Assembly (NCBI GenBank): GCA_045630965.1
Contig: JAZQTU010000013.1
Location: 70,695 to 134,694, forward strand
From: HGM04593 sp045630965
GTDB lineage: Bacteria > Bacteroidota > Bacteroidia > Bacteroidales > Bacteroidaceae
DNA length: 64,000 nucleotides
Reading direction: 5' to 3'
In this document: one piece after another, positions 25,779 to 34,910 of the stretch
Position numbering within the stretch: position 1 is the first letter of the stretch
Layout of the letters: each line of letters opens with the position of its first letter
Position numbers and translations under genes: made by a program
The notes under the pieces: model-generated
Databases searched by the model: none
Seen by the model: the letters and a program-made list of their open reading frames with translations, nothing else
What the model was told of the DNA's origin: nothing

Positions 25779-28772
25779 TTAATTATTTTGGTTGATTTCA
25801 GAAGACAATTTATCCAAACGTTCTTTAATCATATCTGCGATATCATCCTCTCCTTCATAATTGTTCTGCAAAGAAAGAAGGTACTGTTTTGCTTCCATTT
25901 TTCTATCCAGTTTTGAATACAAATCGGACAACAGTATAAAGCTGCGTGCAAGCCAATAAGCATGCGGAGTACTCTCATTTATATAATCCATTATAACAGC
26001 TTCACACTCTTCATGCTTTCCAGTGTCGAAATTCATCTGCGCAAGAAGATATTTTGCTTCGGCGCCCTCCTTGGTACGTGTATCCACTGCGAGCCCGGTC
26101 AAATCCTTCATGGCAAGTTCCGTCTTATCCATAGCCATATATGCTTTAGCACGGTCATAGCTTGCTTCACGCTTTATTTCGGGAGAAGTACCGCTGTTGG
26201 CAAGAAGTTCACCGGCATACTTCACCGTTTCACCATGCCTACCACGCTTATAGGCTGTCCTCATAATATTTGTACGTGCCAACTGACGTCGTTCCTCATT
26301 ACTGCTCTTCGCCAATAGCTGTTTATAAAGGTCTCCGGCAGCTTCATATTCAGCCTTACCATAGCGTATTCCGGCAGCTCTCATTATCGAAAGTTCAGTA
26401 TATTTATTGTCGGAATACTCCATAACCTTCTCAAAATGCACAAGCGCCTCGTCCAAATCCTTCTCGCTATAATAAATCTCACCAAGGTAGTAATGACTGT
26501 CAAGCCTGTAAGCACCCTCCTCGTGATTGTCAAGATACTCCAGGAACTTGCTTTTTGCCCCACCGACATCGCCTTTTCCGTACATCTTTTCGGCTGCAGC
26601 ATATGACAATGTATCTATTTCGCTCTTATTTACAGCGTTAACACCTTTGACCTGTGTTGCATACTTTGCAAATTCTGAAACCTCTCCCATCTCCACATAG
26701 ATATTCTTGAGGTCCTGCATAGCTACTTGTGCCTCTTCACTATGCGGATAACGGTCGATTATATCTTTGTATGTATCAATAGCCTTGTCACGTTCCCCCA
26801 TAGAGTTATACACCATAGCCTTTTCAGTAGTAGCACGACGTGTTAGTGCGCTCTGTGGGAAACGAACCATCAGACGATCGAAAGCCATGACAGCTTCAGC
26901 CGGCTGTTCCAGTTCAAGGTATGCCCTGCCCATTTCATACAACGATTGCTCGGCATACACACTATTTGGATATCTTGCCAACAACTTTTTCAAAGTATAC
27001 ACCTTGTCATTGTACATACCGGACAATCCCTGTGCCAAAGCTGAACGGTAAAGAGGATAATCACAGACAGAACTGTCTGTTTCAATTGACATTGCATAAT
27101 AATAGTCAGCTACCTTATACTCTCTAAGATAGAAATGACAGTCGGCAATGCGATTGTGTGCGTCGGCAATCACCTCCTTATGCTCACCTACAGATCCATT
27201 AATAAAATTGACGAACTCCCTGCGTGCTTCGGGATATCTTTTCTGTTGGAACAGTGCATATCCGATACCATAAAGAGCACGATTGCTGTTTGCACCGCCT
27301 TTGACAATGGACATACGATAGTTGTTCGCCGCACCGGTATAATCGCCTTTACGGTATAGTGCCTCACCCTTCCAATAAAGAGCATCGGCATATGTAGCCT
27401 TATTATAGCGTGACAATTCTATTGAGCGGTCCATAAATGATATTGCACCGTCCATATTGCCATTTATAAACTCCTGTACACCCAATCTATAAAGTATCTT
27501 CTGCTTGGCTTTCAGTATTTCTGCCGAAGGAGTCTTAATCTTGTTGATAGACTGAAGTGCAACATCATAGTTGTGGGTATTCATATAGACCTCGACAAGA
27601 TAACCTTCAACCTGACCGGCATGTTCCGATTCAGGATAGTCATTCAGGAACTGCTCGAAGACCTTCACACTTTCGGCAAACGGAGAATAACGTGTCCTAT
27701 GAAGACAAAGCGCATAGTTATACATGGCATCCTCCCGAACCTTGTCATCATGCGTCATTATTGAAGCCTGTTCAAAAGCCATACGCGCTGCATTCTCGTC
27801 CTTTCTGTCAAGCATTATTATACCGGTATGCAGCAATGCACCCTGAGCAATGGCATCGTCTCCGTCATTGCAAAGCGAGAACAACGATGCAGCCTCATCA
27901 AAATTACCATTTTCAAAATGACACAATCCAAGCTGATAACAAGCGATTCGCTGTGGTTTACTATTACTGTTCACATATTCGGTCAATGGAGCGAAAGCTG
28001 CGTCAAAATTACCCTGCGAAAACTCTACAGCACCAAGAATCTGTTTCATCTTGACAGTCTGTTTGCTCTTGGGATTTTTTGCAATGAAGTTGGTTGCAAT
28101 ATCCTTAGCATCATCATATTCACCTCTTTTCATGCATATTCCAGCAAGGAAATATGGAATATCATCCTTGTATTTCTTATTGCTCACAACACTTTTGAAC
28201 CCGCGTTCCGCTGCTTCAAGATTGTTATTGTCATAATCAATCACCGCAAGATGAAAGATTGCATCATCGGAATATTTCTTACTCTTTACTACTACACTAC
28301 GCAACATATTCACTGCATCCGCCTCTTTACCGAGTTCCTGAAGTGTCAGGGCATGATAAAGCATCGCCCTATCTTCCTGCTCACTTTCAAGACGTTTATA
28401 ATTGCTTTTGTTGAACCATTCGCATGCAAGTTTATATTCATGACTGTAATAGTAGGATTCTGCTACATAACAGCCCAACAGTTCACGTTTTGAACTTTCA
28501 GGATAATCATCAAGATACTGAAGTATCAAAGCACGTCCTTCAAGATGATTCTCCTCAAATGTAGCCAAGGCACGGAGCAATTTAATTTCCTGCGCCGTTG
28601 TAGCATCGAGAGTCTCTGCATCAACCTCCTTCAACAATGTAAGGACCGTAGCATATTTGCCGTCTGAATGAAGACGCTGGCACTCTTTTATAAGTTCCTG
28701 CCTGTTGTCAGATTGCCCCGTTGCCATCAATGCAATTGAAGCAAACAAGAGCAGAAAAAAACTCTTTCTCAT
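25779..28772 (-). CDS. Large secreted tetratricopeptide-repeat protein
   Basis: The 997-residue protein starts with a signal peptide (MRKSFFLLLFASIALMATGQ) and is almost wholly TPR units: repeats such as ALYWKGEALYRKGDYTGAANNY, SLYEMGRAYLELEQPAEAV and SHYYLGEIYYSEKDLDEAL recur about every 34-37 residues. It is probably periplasmic or attached to the envelope and serves as a scaffold. It follows the nudix gene by 3 bases and precedes the beta-barrel gene. The whole set is likely one operon. No enzyme domain is visible. Confidence 0.85.
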   Translation of the reverse strand: MRKSFFLLLFASIALMATGQSDNRQELIKECQRLHSDGKYATVLTLLKEVDAETLDATTAQEIKLLRALATFEENHLEGRALILQYLDDYPESSKRELLGCYVAESYYYSHEYKLACEWFNKSNYKRLESEQEDRAMLYHALTLQELGKEADAVNMLRSVVVKSKKYSDDAIFHLAVIDYDNNNLEAAERGFKSVVSNKKYKDDIPYFLAGICMKRGEYDDAKDIATNFIAKNPKSKQTVKMKQILGAVEFSQGNFDAAFAPLTEYVNSNSKPQRIACYQLGLCHFENGNFDEAASLFSLCNDGDDAIAQGALLHTGIIMLDRKDENAARMAFEQASIMTHDDKVREDAMYNYALCLHRTRYSPFAESVKVFEQFLNDYPESEHAGQVEGYLVEVYMNTHNYDVALQSINKIKTPSAEILKAKQKILYRLGVQEFINGNMDGAISFMDRSIELSRYNKATYADALYWKGEALYRKGDYTGAANNYRMSIVKGGANSNRALYGIGYALFQQKRYPEARREFVNFINGSVGEHKEVIADAHNRIADCHFYLREYKVADYYYAMSIETDSSVCDYPLYRSALAQGLSGMYNDKVYTLKKLLARYPNSVYAEQSLYEMGRAYLELEQPAEAVMAFDRLMVRFPQSALTRRATTEKAMVYNSMGERDKAIDTYKDIIDRYPHSEEAQVAMQDLKNIYVEMGEVSEFAKYATQVKGVNAVNKSEIDTLSYAAAEKMYGKGDVGGAKSKFLEYLDNHEEGAYRLDSHYYLGEIYYSEKDLDEALVHFEKVMEYSDNKYTELSIMRAAGIRYGKAEYEAAGDLYKQLLAKSSNEERRQLARTNIMRTAYKRGRHGETVKYAGELLANSGTSPEIKREASYDRAKAYMAMDKTELAMKDLTGLAVDTRTKEGAEAKYLLAQMNFDTGKHEECEAVIMDYINESTPHAYWLARSFILLSDLYSKLDRKMEAKQYLLSLQNNYEGEDDIADMIKERLDKLSSEINQNN

Positions 28773-28775
28773 ATC

Positions 28776-29312
28776 TTATAGCAATTTATTTTTATACAAT
28801 TCCTTAAACATGCCGATACTTCGGCTTATTGACTGCAATCCAAAATCCTTGCTGTCAAGGCTCTCCACATTTACCCAATGAAGTGATGAGACATCATCAT
28901 TAGCCTGAAGGGCTGTACAATCATCGACATCACATTTGAAGAACATATCCAGCGTATGCAGCTCCATACCCGAATAGTTATATGTGTTCGGTATTGTAAA
29001 GAGATAACGCGCTGAAACGACTTTCAAGCCAGTCTCTTCGAGTACCTCCCTTGCGACGCCCTCCTCTGCAGTCTCATAACTGTCACAAAAACCGCCGGGC
29101 AGGTCGAGCGTCCCCTTTGCAGGTTCCTTTGAACGTGTTGCAACAAGCATTTCACCTCGGTCATTGACAATGATGGCAACCGTCGCAGAAAGTGGATTGA
29201 AATAGTATGTAAAACCACAATGCTCACAACGTTTCGACTTGAAATCGTTTACCACAAAGGCACTGCTACCGCATTTGGGGCAATAATTGAACAAGTGCAA
29301 AGGATGTCGCAT
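28776..29312 (-). CDS. Nudix hydrolase with N-terminal zinc ribbon
   Basis: The 178-residue protein opens with a zinc ribbon (CPKCGSS near residue 11 and CEHCGF near 33). Then comes a perfect Nudix box, GFCDSYETAEEGVAREVLEETGL (G-x5-E-x7-REUxEExGU) near residue 74-96. The layout recalls NudC-type NAD(H) pyrophosphatases, but the protein is shorter and lacks their SQPWPFPxS motif. The substrate is therefore open. First gene of the nudix-TPR-barrel set. Confidence 0.88.
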   Translation of the reverse strand: MRHPLHLFNYCPKCGSSAFVVNDFKSKRCEHCGFTYYFNPLSATVAIIVNDRGEMLVATRSKEPAKGTLDLPGGFCDSYETAEEGVAREVLEETGLKVVSARYLFTIPNTYNYSGMELHTLDMFFKCDVDDCTALQANDDVSSLHWVNVESLDSKDFGLQSISRSIGMFKELYKNKLL

Positions 29313-29614
29313 AATAACACAATATAACCAACATAGTAAATATTCGGCGAATTTACCTATTTTTTGTCACATTCACCCCCTGTTACTGTCTTTTTTATTT
29401 ATACCATGTAATAATTAATTAATATTCACAGTCAACACCCATATTCCATTCCATGTTTTTGTGTTTTTCTTTCAACAAATAGCCAAATACAAATAAAAAT
29501 TAGTAACTTTGCAAGGATTTTGCAGTTTTGAATAACTGCATGAAAGATATCATCGCTGAATAAAGCGAAGGAGATAAAGCAAAACGATATAAAACAATTT
29601 TAACAATAGAATTT
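29313..29614. other. 302-base divergent intergenic region
   Basis: It separates the minus-strand nudix operon from gpmI. It holds the gpmI -7 box (29504-29511), a possible weak nudix -7 box (TAAATTCG, 29355-29348 on the minus strand) and a gpmI leader with a small hairpin (29521-29527 pairing with 29534-29540). No gene is seen. Confidence 0.5.
29504..29511 (+). promoter_or_regulatory. -7 box of gpmI
   Basis: TAACTTTG fits TAnnTTTG; no clear TTTG lies at the standard distance upstream. The leader to the ATG is about 100 bases. Confidence 0.55.
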
Positions 29615-31114
29615 ATGGCAAACAAAGCATTATTGGTAATTCTCGACGGTTGGGGTGTTGGTAATCACGGTAAAGGTGATGTTATTTTCAACACGCCTAC
29701 ACCATACTGGGATCATTTGACATCGGTCTATCCCACATCACAGCTTCAGGCAAGCGGTGAAAATGTTGGTCTTCCAGCAGGTCAGATGGGTAACAGCGAG
29801 GTAGGTCACCTCAATATCGGCGGTGGCCGTGTAGTTTACCAGGATCTACTGAAAATAAACCGTGCTATTGCAGATGGTTCAATTGAACAGAACCCAGAAC
29901 TTGTTGCTGCAGTAGAGTACGCAAAAAACAACGGCAAGAAGCTCCACTTTATGGGCTTGACATCTGACGGTGGCGTACACAGTTCACTCGAACATCTTGA
30001 AGCAATGTACAAGTATGCAGCAAAGCAGGGCGTAGAAAACGCTTATGTACACTGTTTCATGGACGGTCGCGACACAGACCCCAAGAGCGGTGCAGGCTTC
30101 ATTGAGCAACTTACTGCCAAAGAGCTCAAGCTCGCAACAATCATTGGCCGTTATTACGCAATGGACCGCGACAAGCGTTGGGAACGTGTAAAAATTGCAT
30201 ATGACCTCATTGTAAATGGCGAAGGTAAACAGGCAAATGACATGGTTGCTGCAGTCAAGGAGTCTTACGAAGAAGGCGTTACAGACGAGTTCATCAAGCC
30301 AATCGTTAACAGCAACTACGACGCACGTATCAGCGAAGGCGATGCAGTTATCTTCTTCAACTACCGCAATGACCGTGCAAAGGAACTCACAATCGTTCTT
30401 ACACAGGAAGACCTTCCTGCAGAAGGCATGCACACAATCCCAGGCTTGCAGTACTACTGTATGACTCCTTATGATGCGAAGTTCACAGGTGTACATATCC
30501 TTTTCGACAAGGAGAATGTAGACAACACCCTTGGCGAATTCATTGCAAAGCAGGGCATGAAGCAATTGCACATTGCAGAAACCGAGAAGTATGCACACGT
30601 GACATTCTTCTTCAATGGAGGTCGCGAGACTCCATACGAAGGTGAAGAGCGCATCCTTGTTCCATCTCCAAAGGTTGCTACATACGACCTCCAGCCCGAA
30701 ATGAGCGCATATGAAGTAAAGGAGAAACTCGTTGCAGAGATCAACAGCGAAAAGTTCGAGTTCATCGTTGTCAACTTTGCGAATGGTGACATGGTTGGCC
30801 ACACCGGCGTTTACAGCGCTATAGAGAAGGCTGTTCTTGCTGTTGATGCATGTTTGAAGGATGTCATTGAGGCTGCACGTGAACATGGATATGAGTCAAT
30901 AATCATTGCCGATCACGGAAATGCCGATAACGCAGTAAACGCTGACGGTTCACCAAACACAGCACACTCTTTGAACCCAGTACCATGTGTATATGTAACA
31001 AATCAGGAGAATGCAACAATCGAGGACGGTATTCTCGCAGACGTTGCTCCTACAATCCTTAAGATTATGGGTCTTGAAGCACCTGCAGAAATGACAGGTA
31101 AGGCACTTATTTAA
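29615..31114 (+). CDS. gpmI: 2,3-bisphosphoglycerate-independent phosphoglycerate mutase
   Basis: This glycolytic enzyme interconverts 3- and 2-phosphoglycerate using two manganese ions. The 499-residue protein belongs to the alkaline phosphatase superfamily: LLVILDGWGVG at the start (first metal Asp), the phosphorylated serine S61 in GNSEVGHLNIGGG, HCFMDGRDTDP near residue 150, and IIADHGNADN and AHSLNPVP near 430-455 with metal ligands. Length and motifs are complete. A strong terminator follows. Confidence 0.97.
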   Translation: MANKALLVILDGWGVGNHGKGDVIFNTPTPYWDHLTSVYPTSQLQASGENVGLPAGQMGNSEVGHLNIGGGRVVYQDLLKINRAIADGSIEQNPELVAAVEYAKNNGKKLHFMGLTSDGGVHSSLEHLEAMYKYAAKQGVENAYVHCFMDGRDTDPKSGAGFIEQLTAKELKLATIIGRYYAMDRDKRWERVKIAYDLIVNGEGKQANDMVAAVKESYEEGVTDEFIKPIVNSNYDARISEGDAVIFFNYRNDRAKELTIVLTQEDLPAEGMHTIPGLQYYCMTPYDAKFTGVHILFDKENVDNTLGEFIAKQGMKQLHIAETEKYAHVTFFFNGGRETPYEGEERILVPSPKVATYDLQPEMSAYEVKEKLVAEINSEKFEFIVVNFANGDMVGHTGVYSAIEKAVLAVDACLKDVIEAAREHGYESIIIADHGNADNAVNADGSPNTAHSLNPVPCVYVTNQENATIEDGILADVAPTILKIMGLEAPAEMTGKALI

Positions 31115-31132
31115 TAACCCAAAAAGGTCTTT

Positions 31133-31175
31133 AAGGTCCTTGAAGTCTTTGAGGGCTTTAAGGACCTTATTTTTT
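31133..31175 (+). terminator. Terminator of gpmI
   Basis: A 13-base arm (31133-31145) pairs with 31156-31168 with one G-U and is followed by ATTTTTT. It separates gpmI from the DUF3109 ATG and rules out the TTG at 31140 as a start. Confidence 0.88.
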
Positions 31176-31181
31176 ACCACC

Positions 31182-31763
31182 ATGGTACAAATAGGAGAAA
31201 CAATAGTATCATTCGACCTCTTCCAAGAGTATTTCTGTTGCAATTTTTCACATTGCAAAGGCATATGCTGTGTAGAGGGTGATGCCGGCGCGCCGGTATT
31301 GTTCGAAGAGGTTGAGAAACTTGAAGAAGCACTTGAGGTCATAGCACCGGAGATGACACCCGAAGCACGCGCTGTTGTCGATGAACAAGGCGTTGTATAC
31401 AGCGACCGCGACGGAGATCTTGTCACATCCATAGTCAATGGAAAAGACTGCGTTTTTGCATCACGCGACGAGAACGGAGGATGCATTTGCCTCATAGAGA
31501 AAGCATATCGTGAGGGAAGAACACCCTGGCGCAAGCCCATTTCATGCTACCTCTACCCTGTCCGTTTACGCAAGGTCGGAGATTATACAGCCATTAATCT
31601 CCACAAATGGGATGTATGTAACAGTGCGTTTATCAAAGGAAGACGTAAAGGCATACGTGCATACGAATTCCTGAAAGAGCCACTGATAGAGAGGTTCGGT
31701 AAGGATTGGTACGATGAGCTGCTAGTTGTGGCAGAGGAAATGAAGAAACAGAATATGCTATGA
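31182..31763 (+). CDS. DUF3109 family cysteine-rich protein
   Basis: The 193-residue protein starts at ATG 31182. It has a dense cysteine set: CCNFSHCKGICC near residues 18-29, CVFASRDENGGCICL near 87, and CYLYPVR near 120. The pattern suggests a metal or iron-sulfur site, as proposed for this conserved Bacteroidota family of unknown function. No signal peptide is visible. It lies between two terminators (31133-31175 and 31765-31801), so it is probably transcribed alone or by readthrough of gpmI. Confidence 0.85.
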   Translation: MVQIGETIVSFDLFQEYFCCNFSHCKGICCVEGDAGAPVLFEEVEKLEEALEVIAPEMTPEARAVVDEQGVVYSDRDGDLVTSIVNGKDCVFASRDENGGCICLIEKAYREGRTPWRKPISCYLYPVRLRKVGDYTAINLHKWDVCNSAFIKGRRKGIRAYEFLKEPLIERFGKDWYDELLVVAEEMKKQNML

Positions 31764-31764
31764 T

Positions 31765-31801
31765 AAATCAGAGGGTGGCAAAAATTGCCACCCGCTGATT
31801 T
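31765..31801. terminator. Strong hairpin after DUF3109
   Basis: Arms of 17 bases with one internal mismatch (AAATCAG-A-GGGTGGCAA and its complement) surround a 3-base loop. The arms end in A-rich and T-rich sequence, so it may stop transcription from either side. Confidence 0.85.
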
Positions 31802-31910
31802 GTTTAGAAACAAAAAAAATATTTCTCTAGAATAAAACAAGACAACATTTTACGTTTTGTGTATCCTGTAAGCAAAAAAATATCACTATCTTCGCATAAA
31901 ATTGGACTGA

Positions 31911-33173
31911 ATGAAAGAATTTGTCATATCTACAACAAAGAAAGAAACCGCAATTCTTGTGGGTTTGATTACCTCTACACAGAATGAGCGCAAGACGAAT
32001 GAATACCTCGATGAGCTTGAATTCCTTGCACAGACCGCCGGTGCCGAAGTAGTCAAACGTTTTACACAACGCATTGACCATCCCCACCCTGTAACATATG
32101 TCGGTACAGGTAAACTGACAGAAATTGCCGAATATGTTGAGATGCTTAAAGACAGTGATGATGAAATCGGTATGGTAATATTCGATGACGAGTTGTCTGC
32201 AAAGCAGTTGCGTAATATTGAAAAAGAACTGAAAATAAAGATTCTTGACCGAACTTCACTAATCCTCGACATTTTTGCTATGCGTGCGCAGACCGCGCAT
32301 GCCAAGGTTCAGGTAGAACTAGCACAATATAAATATATGCTTCCCCGATTGCAGCGTCTATGGACTCACCTTGAACGTCAAAGTGGTGGTTCGGGCAGCG
32401 GTAGCGGTAAAGGAGGTAGCGTGGGATTGCGCGGACCTGGTGAGACACAGCTCGAAATGGACCGCCGTATTATTCTGGGACGTATGTCGTTACTCAAAGA
32501 GCAGTTATCACAGATTGACCGTCAGAAGAGCACACAACGCAAGAACCGCGGCCGTCTCATCCGTGTAGCACTCGTTGGATATACCAACGTAGGCAAATCA
32601 ACATTGATGAACCTGCTTGCCAAGAGCGAGGTTTTTGCCGAGAACAAACTCTTTGCTACGCTGGACACAACAGTACGCAAAGTTATAATAGACAACCTGC
32701 CATTCCTGCTTTCGGACACAGTAGGATTCATTCGTAAGTTGCCTACAGACCTTGTAGAATCGTTCAAATCGACACTTGACGAGGTACGTGAGGCAGATCT
32801 GCTTCTGCACGTAGTTGATGTTTCACACCCCGACTTTGAAGAGCAGATACAGGTTGTCGAGAAGACACTTGCCGACCTCAATTGCGGTGACAAGCCAATG
32901 ATGGTTATCTTTAACAAGATTGACGCTTTCACATATGTACAGAAGGAGGAAGACGACCTCACCCCCAAGACACGAGAGAACATCACCCTTGACGAGTTGA
33001 AAGAGACTTGGATGAACAAACTTTCTGACAACTGTCTCTTCATTTCAGCACGAGAGAGAGAAAATTATGAAAACCTGAAGGATATTCTTTACAAGAAGGT
33101 TTGCGAACTCCACGTACAGAAGTACCCATATAATGATTTCCTCTACCAGACATACGAAGAAGATATTCAATAA
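31911..33173 (+). CDS. hflX: Ribosome-associated GTPase HflX
   Basis: It splits stalled ribosomes under stress. The 420-residue protein has the N-terminal HflX domain (YVGTGKLTEI near residue 62) and the Gly/Ser-rich GGSGSGSGKGG loop followed by GPGETQLEMDRR near residue 175-190. The G domain has VGYTNVGKST (G1), DTVGFIRKLPTDLVESF (G3) and NKID (G4). It begins about 110 bases after a terminator and has a weak -7 box, TATCTTCG (31887-31894). Fumarase follows after 36 bases. Confidence 0.95.
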   Translation: MKEFVISTTKKETAILVGLITSTQNERKTNEYLDELEFLAQTAGAEVVKRFTQRIDHPHPVTYVGTGKLTEIAEYVEMLKDSDDEIGMVIFDDELSAKQLRNIEKELKIKILDRTSLILDIFAMRAQTAHAKVQVELAQYKYMLPRLQRLWTHLERQSGGSGSGSGKGGSVGLRGPGETQLEMDRRIILGRMSLLKEQLSQIDRQKSTQRKNRGRLIRVALVGYTNVGKSTLMNLLAKSEVFAENKLFATLDTTVRKVIIDNLPFLLSDTVGFIRKLPTDLVESFKSTLDEVREADLLLHVVDVSHPDFEEQIQVVEKTLADLNCGDKPMMVIFNKIDAFTYVQKEEDDLTPKTRENITLDELKETWMNKLSDNCLFISARERENYENLKDILYKKVCELHVQKYPYNDFLYQTYEEDIQ

Positions 33174-33209
33174 AATAATACAACATTAACAATATAAACC
33201 ATTAAAACT

Positions 33210-34850
33210 ATGGCAGCTATTCCTGAATTCAAGTATGCCCACATGTTCCAGCATGGCAAGGACACAACAGAGTACTATCTCTTGACAAAAGAGGGTGTAT
33301 CAGTGAGTGATTTTGAGGGTAAACCAATATTGAAGGTTACCCCAGAAGCTTTGACTCTCCTGTCACGTACAGCATTCCGCGACGTATCATTCATGTTGCG
33401 TCGTGCACACAACGAACAGGTGGCAAAGATTTTGACAGACCCAGAAGCAAGTGACAATGACAAGTATGTAGCACTCACATTCCTGCGCAATGCAGAGGTT
33501 GCATGCAAAGGTCAGCTTCCATTGTGCCAAGACACAGGTACTGCTATCATACATGGCGAGAAAGGCCAGCAGGTATGGACCGGATTCTGTGACGAGGAGG
33601 CACTCTCACGCGGTGTATTCGACACATACACTCAGGAAAACCTTCGCTACAGCCAGAATGCCCCTTTGAACATGTACGATGAGGTAAACACAAAGTGCAA
33701 TCTTCCTGCACAGATAGACATTGAAGCTACCGAAGGCATGGAGTACAAGTTCCTTATGGTAACAAAGGGCGGTGGATCGGCAAACAAGACATACCTGTAT
33801 CAGGAGACAAAGGCATTGCTTAACCCTGCGACACTCGTTCCATTCCTTGTTGAGAAGATGAAGAGCCTTGGTACAGCAGCTTGTCCTCCATACCACATCG
33901 CATTCGTTATTGGTGGCACAAGTGCTGAGAAGAACTTGCACACAGTGAAATTGGCTTCAACACATTATTATGATGACCTGCCTACAACAGGCGATGAGAC
34001 AGGACGCGCATTCCGTGACATCGAACTTGAGGAGCAGTTGCTTAAAGAGGCGCACAATATTGGCTTGGGCGCACAGTTCGGTGGCAAATATCTTGCACAC
34101 GACATTCGCGTAGTACGCCTTCCACGTCACGGAGCAAGTTGCCCCGTAGGTATGGGTGTAAGCTGTTCGGCAGACCGCAACATCAAAGCGAAGATAAACA
34201 AGGATGGTATTTGGATTGAAAAGCTTGATGACCAGCCCGCGACACTCATCCCAGAGGAGATGCGCAATGCTGGTGAAGGCGAGATTGTACGCGTAGACCT
34301 CAACCGTCCAATGAAAGAGGTTTGTGCACAGTTGTCACAGTACCCAATCGCCACACGTCTGTCACTCAACGGTACAATCATCGTTGGCCGTGACATTGCT
34401 CACGCGAAGCTGAAAGAGCGCATCGACCGCGGCGAAGGATTGCCACAATATATCAAAGACCATCCTATTTACTATGCAGGACCTGCAAAGACTCCGGCAG
34501 GCATGCCTTGCGGTTCTATGGGCCCCACAACAGCTGGACGTATGGACTCTTATGTTGACCTGTTCCAGGACAACGGCGGTTCAATGATTATGCTTGCAAA
34601 GGGTAACCGTAGCCAGCAGGTAACTGACGCTTGCCAGAAGCATGGCGGATTCTACCTCGGTTCTATCGGTGGCCCAGCTGCGATCCTTGCACAGAACAAT
34701 ATAAAGAGCATTGAATGCGTCGAGTATCCGGAGCTTGGTATGGAGGCTATCTGGAAAATTGAAGTAGAGGACTTCCCTGCATTCATTCTCGTTGACGACA
34801 AGGGTAACGACTTCTTCAAGCAGATAAAGCCACGTTGCTGCTGCAAGTAA
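33210..34850 (+). CDS. Class I fumarate hydratase
   Basis: This 4Fe-4S enzyme interconverts fumarate and malate; with pckA it fits a succinate-producing branch of metabolism. The 546-residue single-chain form has both the alpha-like part (GQLPLCQDTGTAIIHGEKG, with the first cluster Cys near residue 105; GGGSANKTYLYQ) and the beta-like part (MPCGSMGPTTAGRMDSY near residue 431; GNRSQQVTDAC). The C-terminus ends in CCCK, an unusual cysteine cluster. It is followed by a very strong terminator shared with the convergent ABC-F gene. Confidence 0.94.
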   Translation: MAAIPEFKYAHMFQHGKDTTEYYLLTKEGVSVSDFEGKPILKVTPEALTLLSRTAFRDVSFMLRRAHNEQVAKILTDPEASDNDKYVALTFLRNAEVACKGQLPLCQDTGTAIIHGEKGQQVWTGFCDEEALSRGVFDTYTQENLRYSQNAPLNMYDEVNTKCNLPAQIDIEATEGMEYKFLMVTKGGGSANKTYLYQETKALLNPATLVPFLVEKMKSLGTAACPPYHIAFVIGGTSAEKNLHTVKLASTHYYDDLPTTGDETGRAFRDIELEEQLLKEAHNIGLGAQFGGKYLAHDIRVVRLPRHGASCPVGMGVSCSADRNIKAKINKDGIWIEKLDDQPATLIPEEMRNAGEGEIVRVDLNRPMKEVCAQLSQYPIATRLSLNGTIIVGRDIAHAKLKERIDRGEGLPQYIKDHPIYYAGPAKTPAGMPCGSMGPTTAGRMDSYVDLFQDNGGSMIMLAKGNRSQQVTDACQKHGGFYLGSIGGPAAILAQNNIKSIECVEYPELGMEAIWKIEVEDFPAFILVDDKGNDFFKQIKPRCCCK

Positions 34851-34862
34851 GAATCTAATCTT

Positions 34863-34910
34863 ATAAACGAAATAACGGACAACCTTTCGGTTGTCCGTTA
34901 TTTCGTTTAT
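34863..34910. terminator. Bidirectional terminator between fumarase and ABC-F genes
   Basis: A perfect 22-base inverted repeat (34863-34884 and 34889-34910) surrounds TTTC. Its right arm contains the ABC-F stop codon (34907-34909). Both outer ends are rich in A or T. Confidence 0.9.

Noticed and set aside
29984..30886. 300-codon minus-strand frame opposite gpmI
   Set aside because: It is rich in Cys, Val and Phe, as expected from antisense of strongly biased codons, and gpmI on the other strand is certain.
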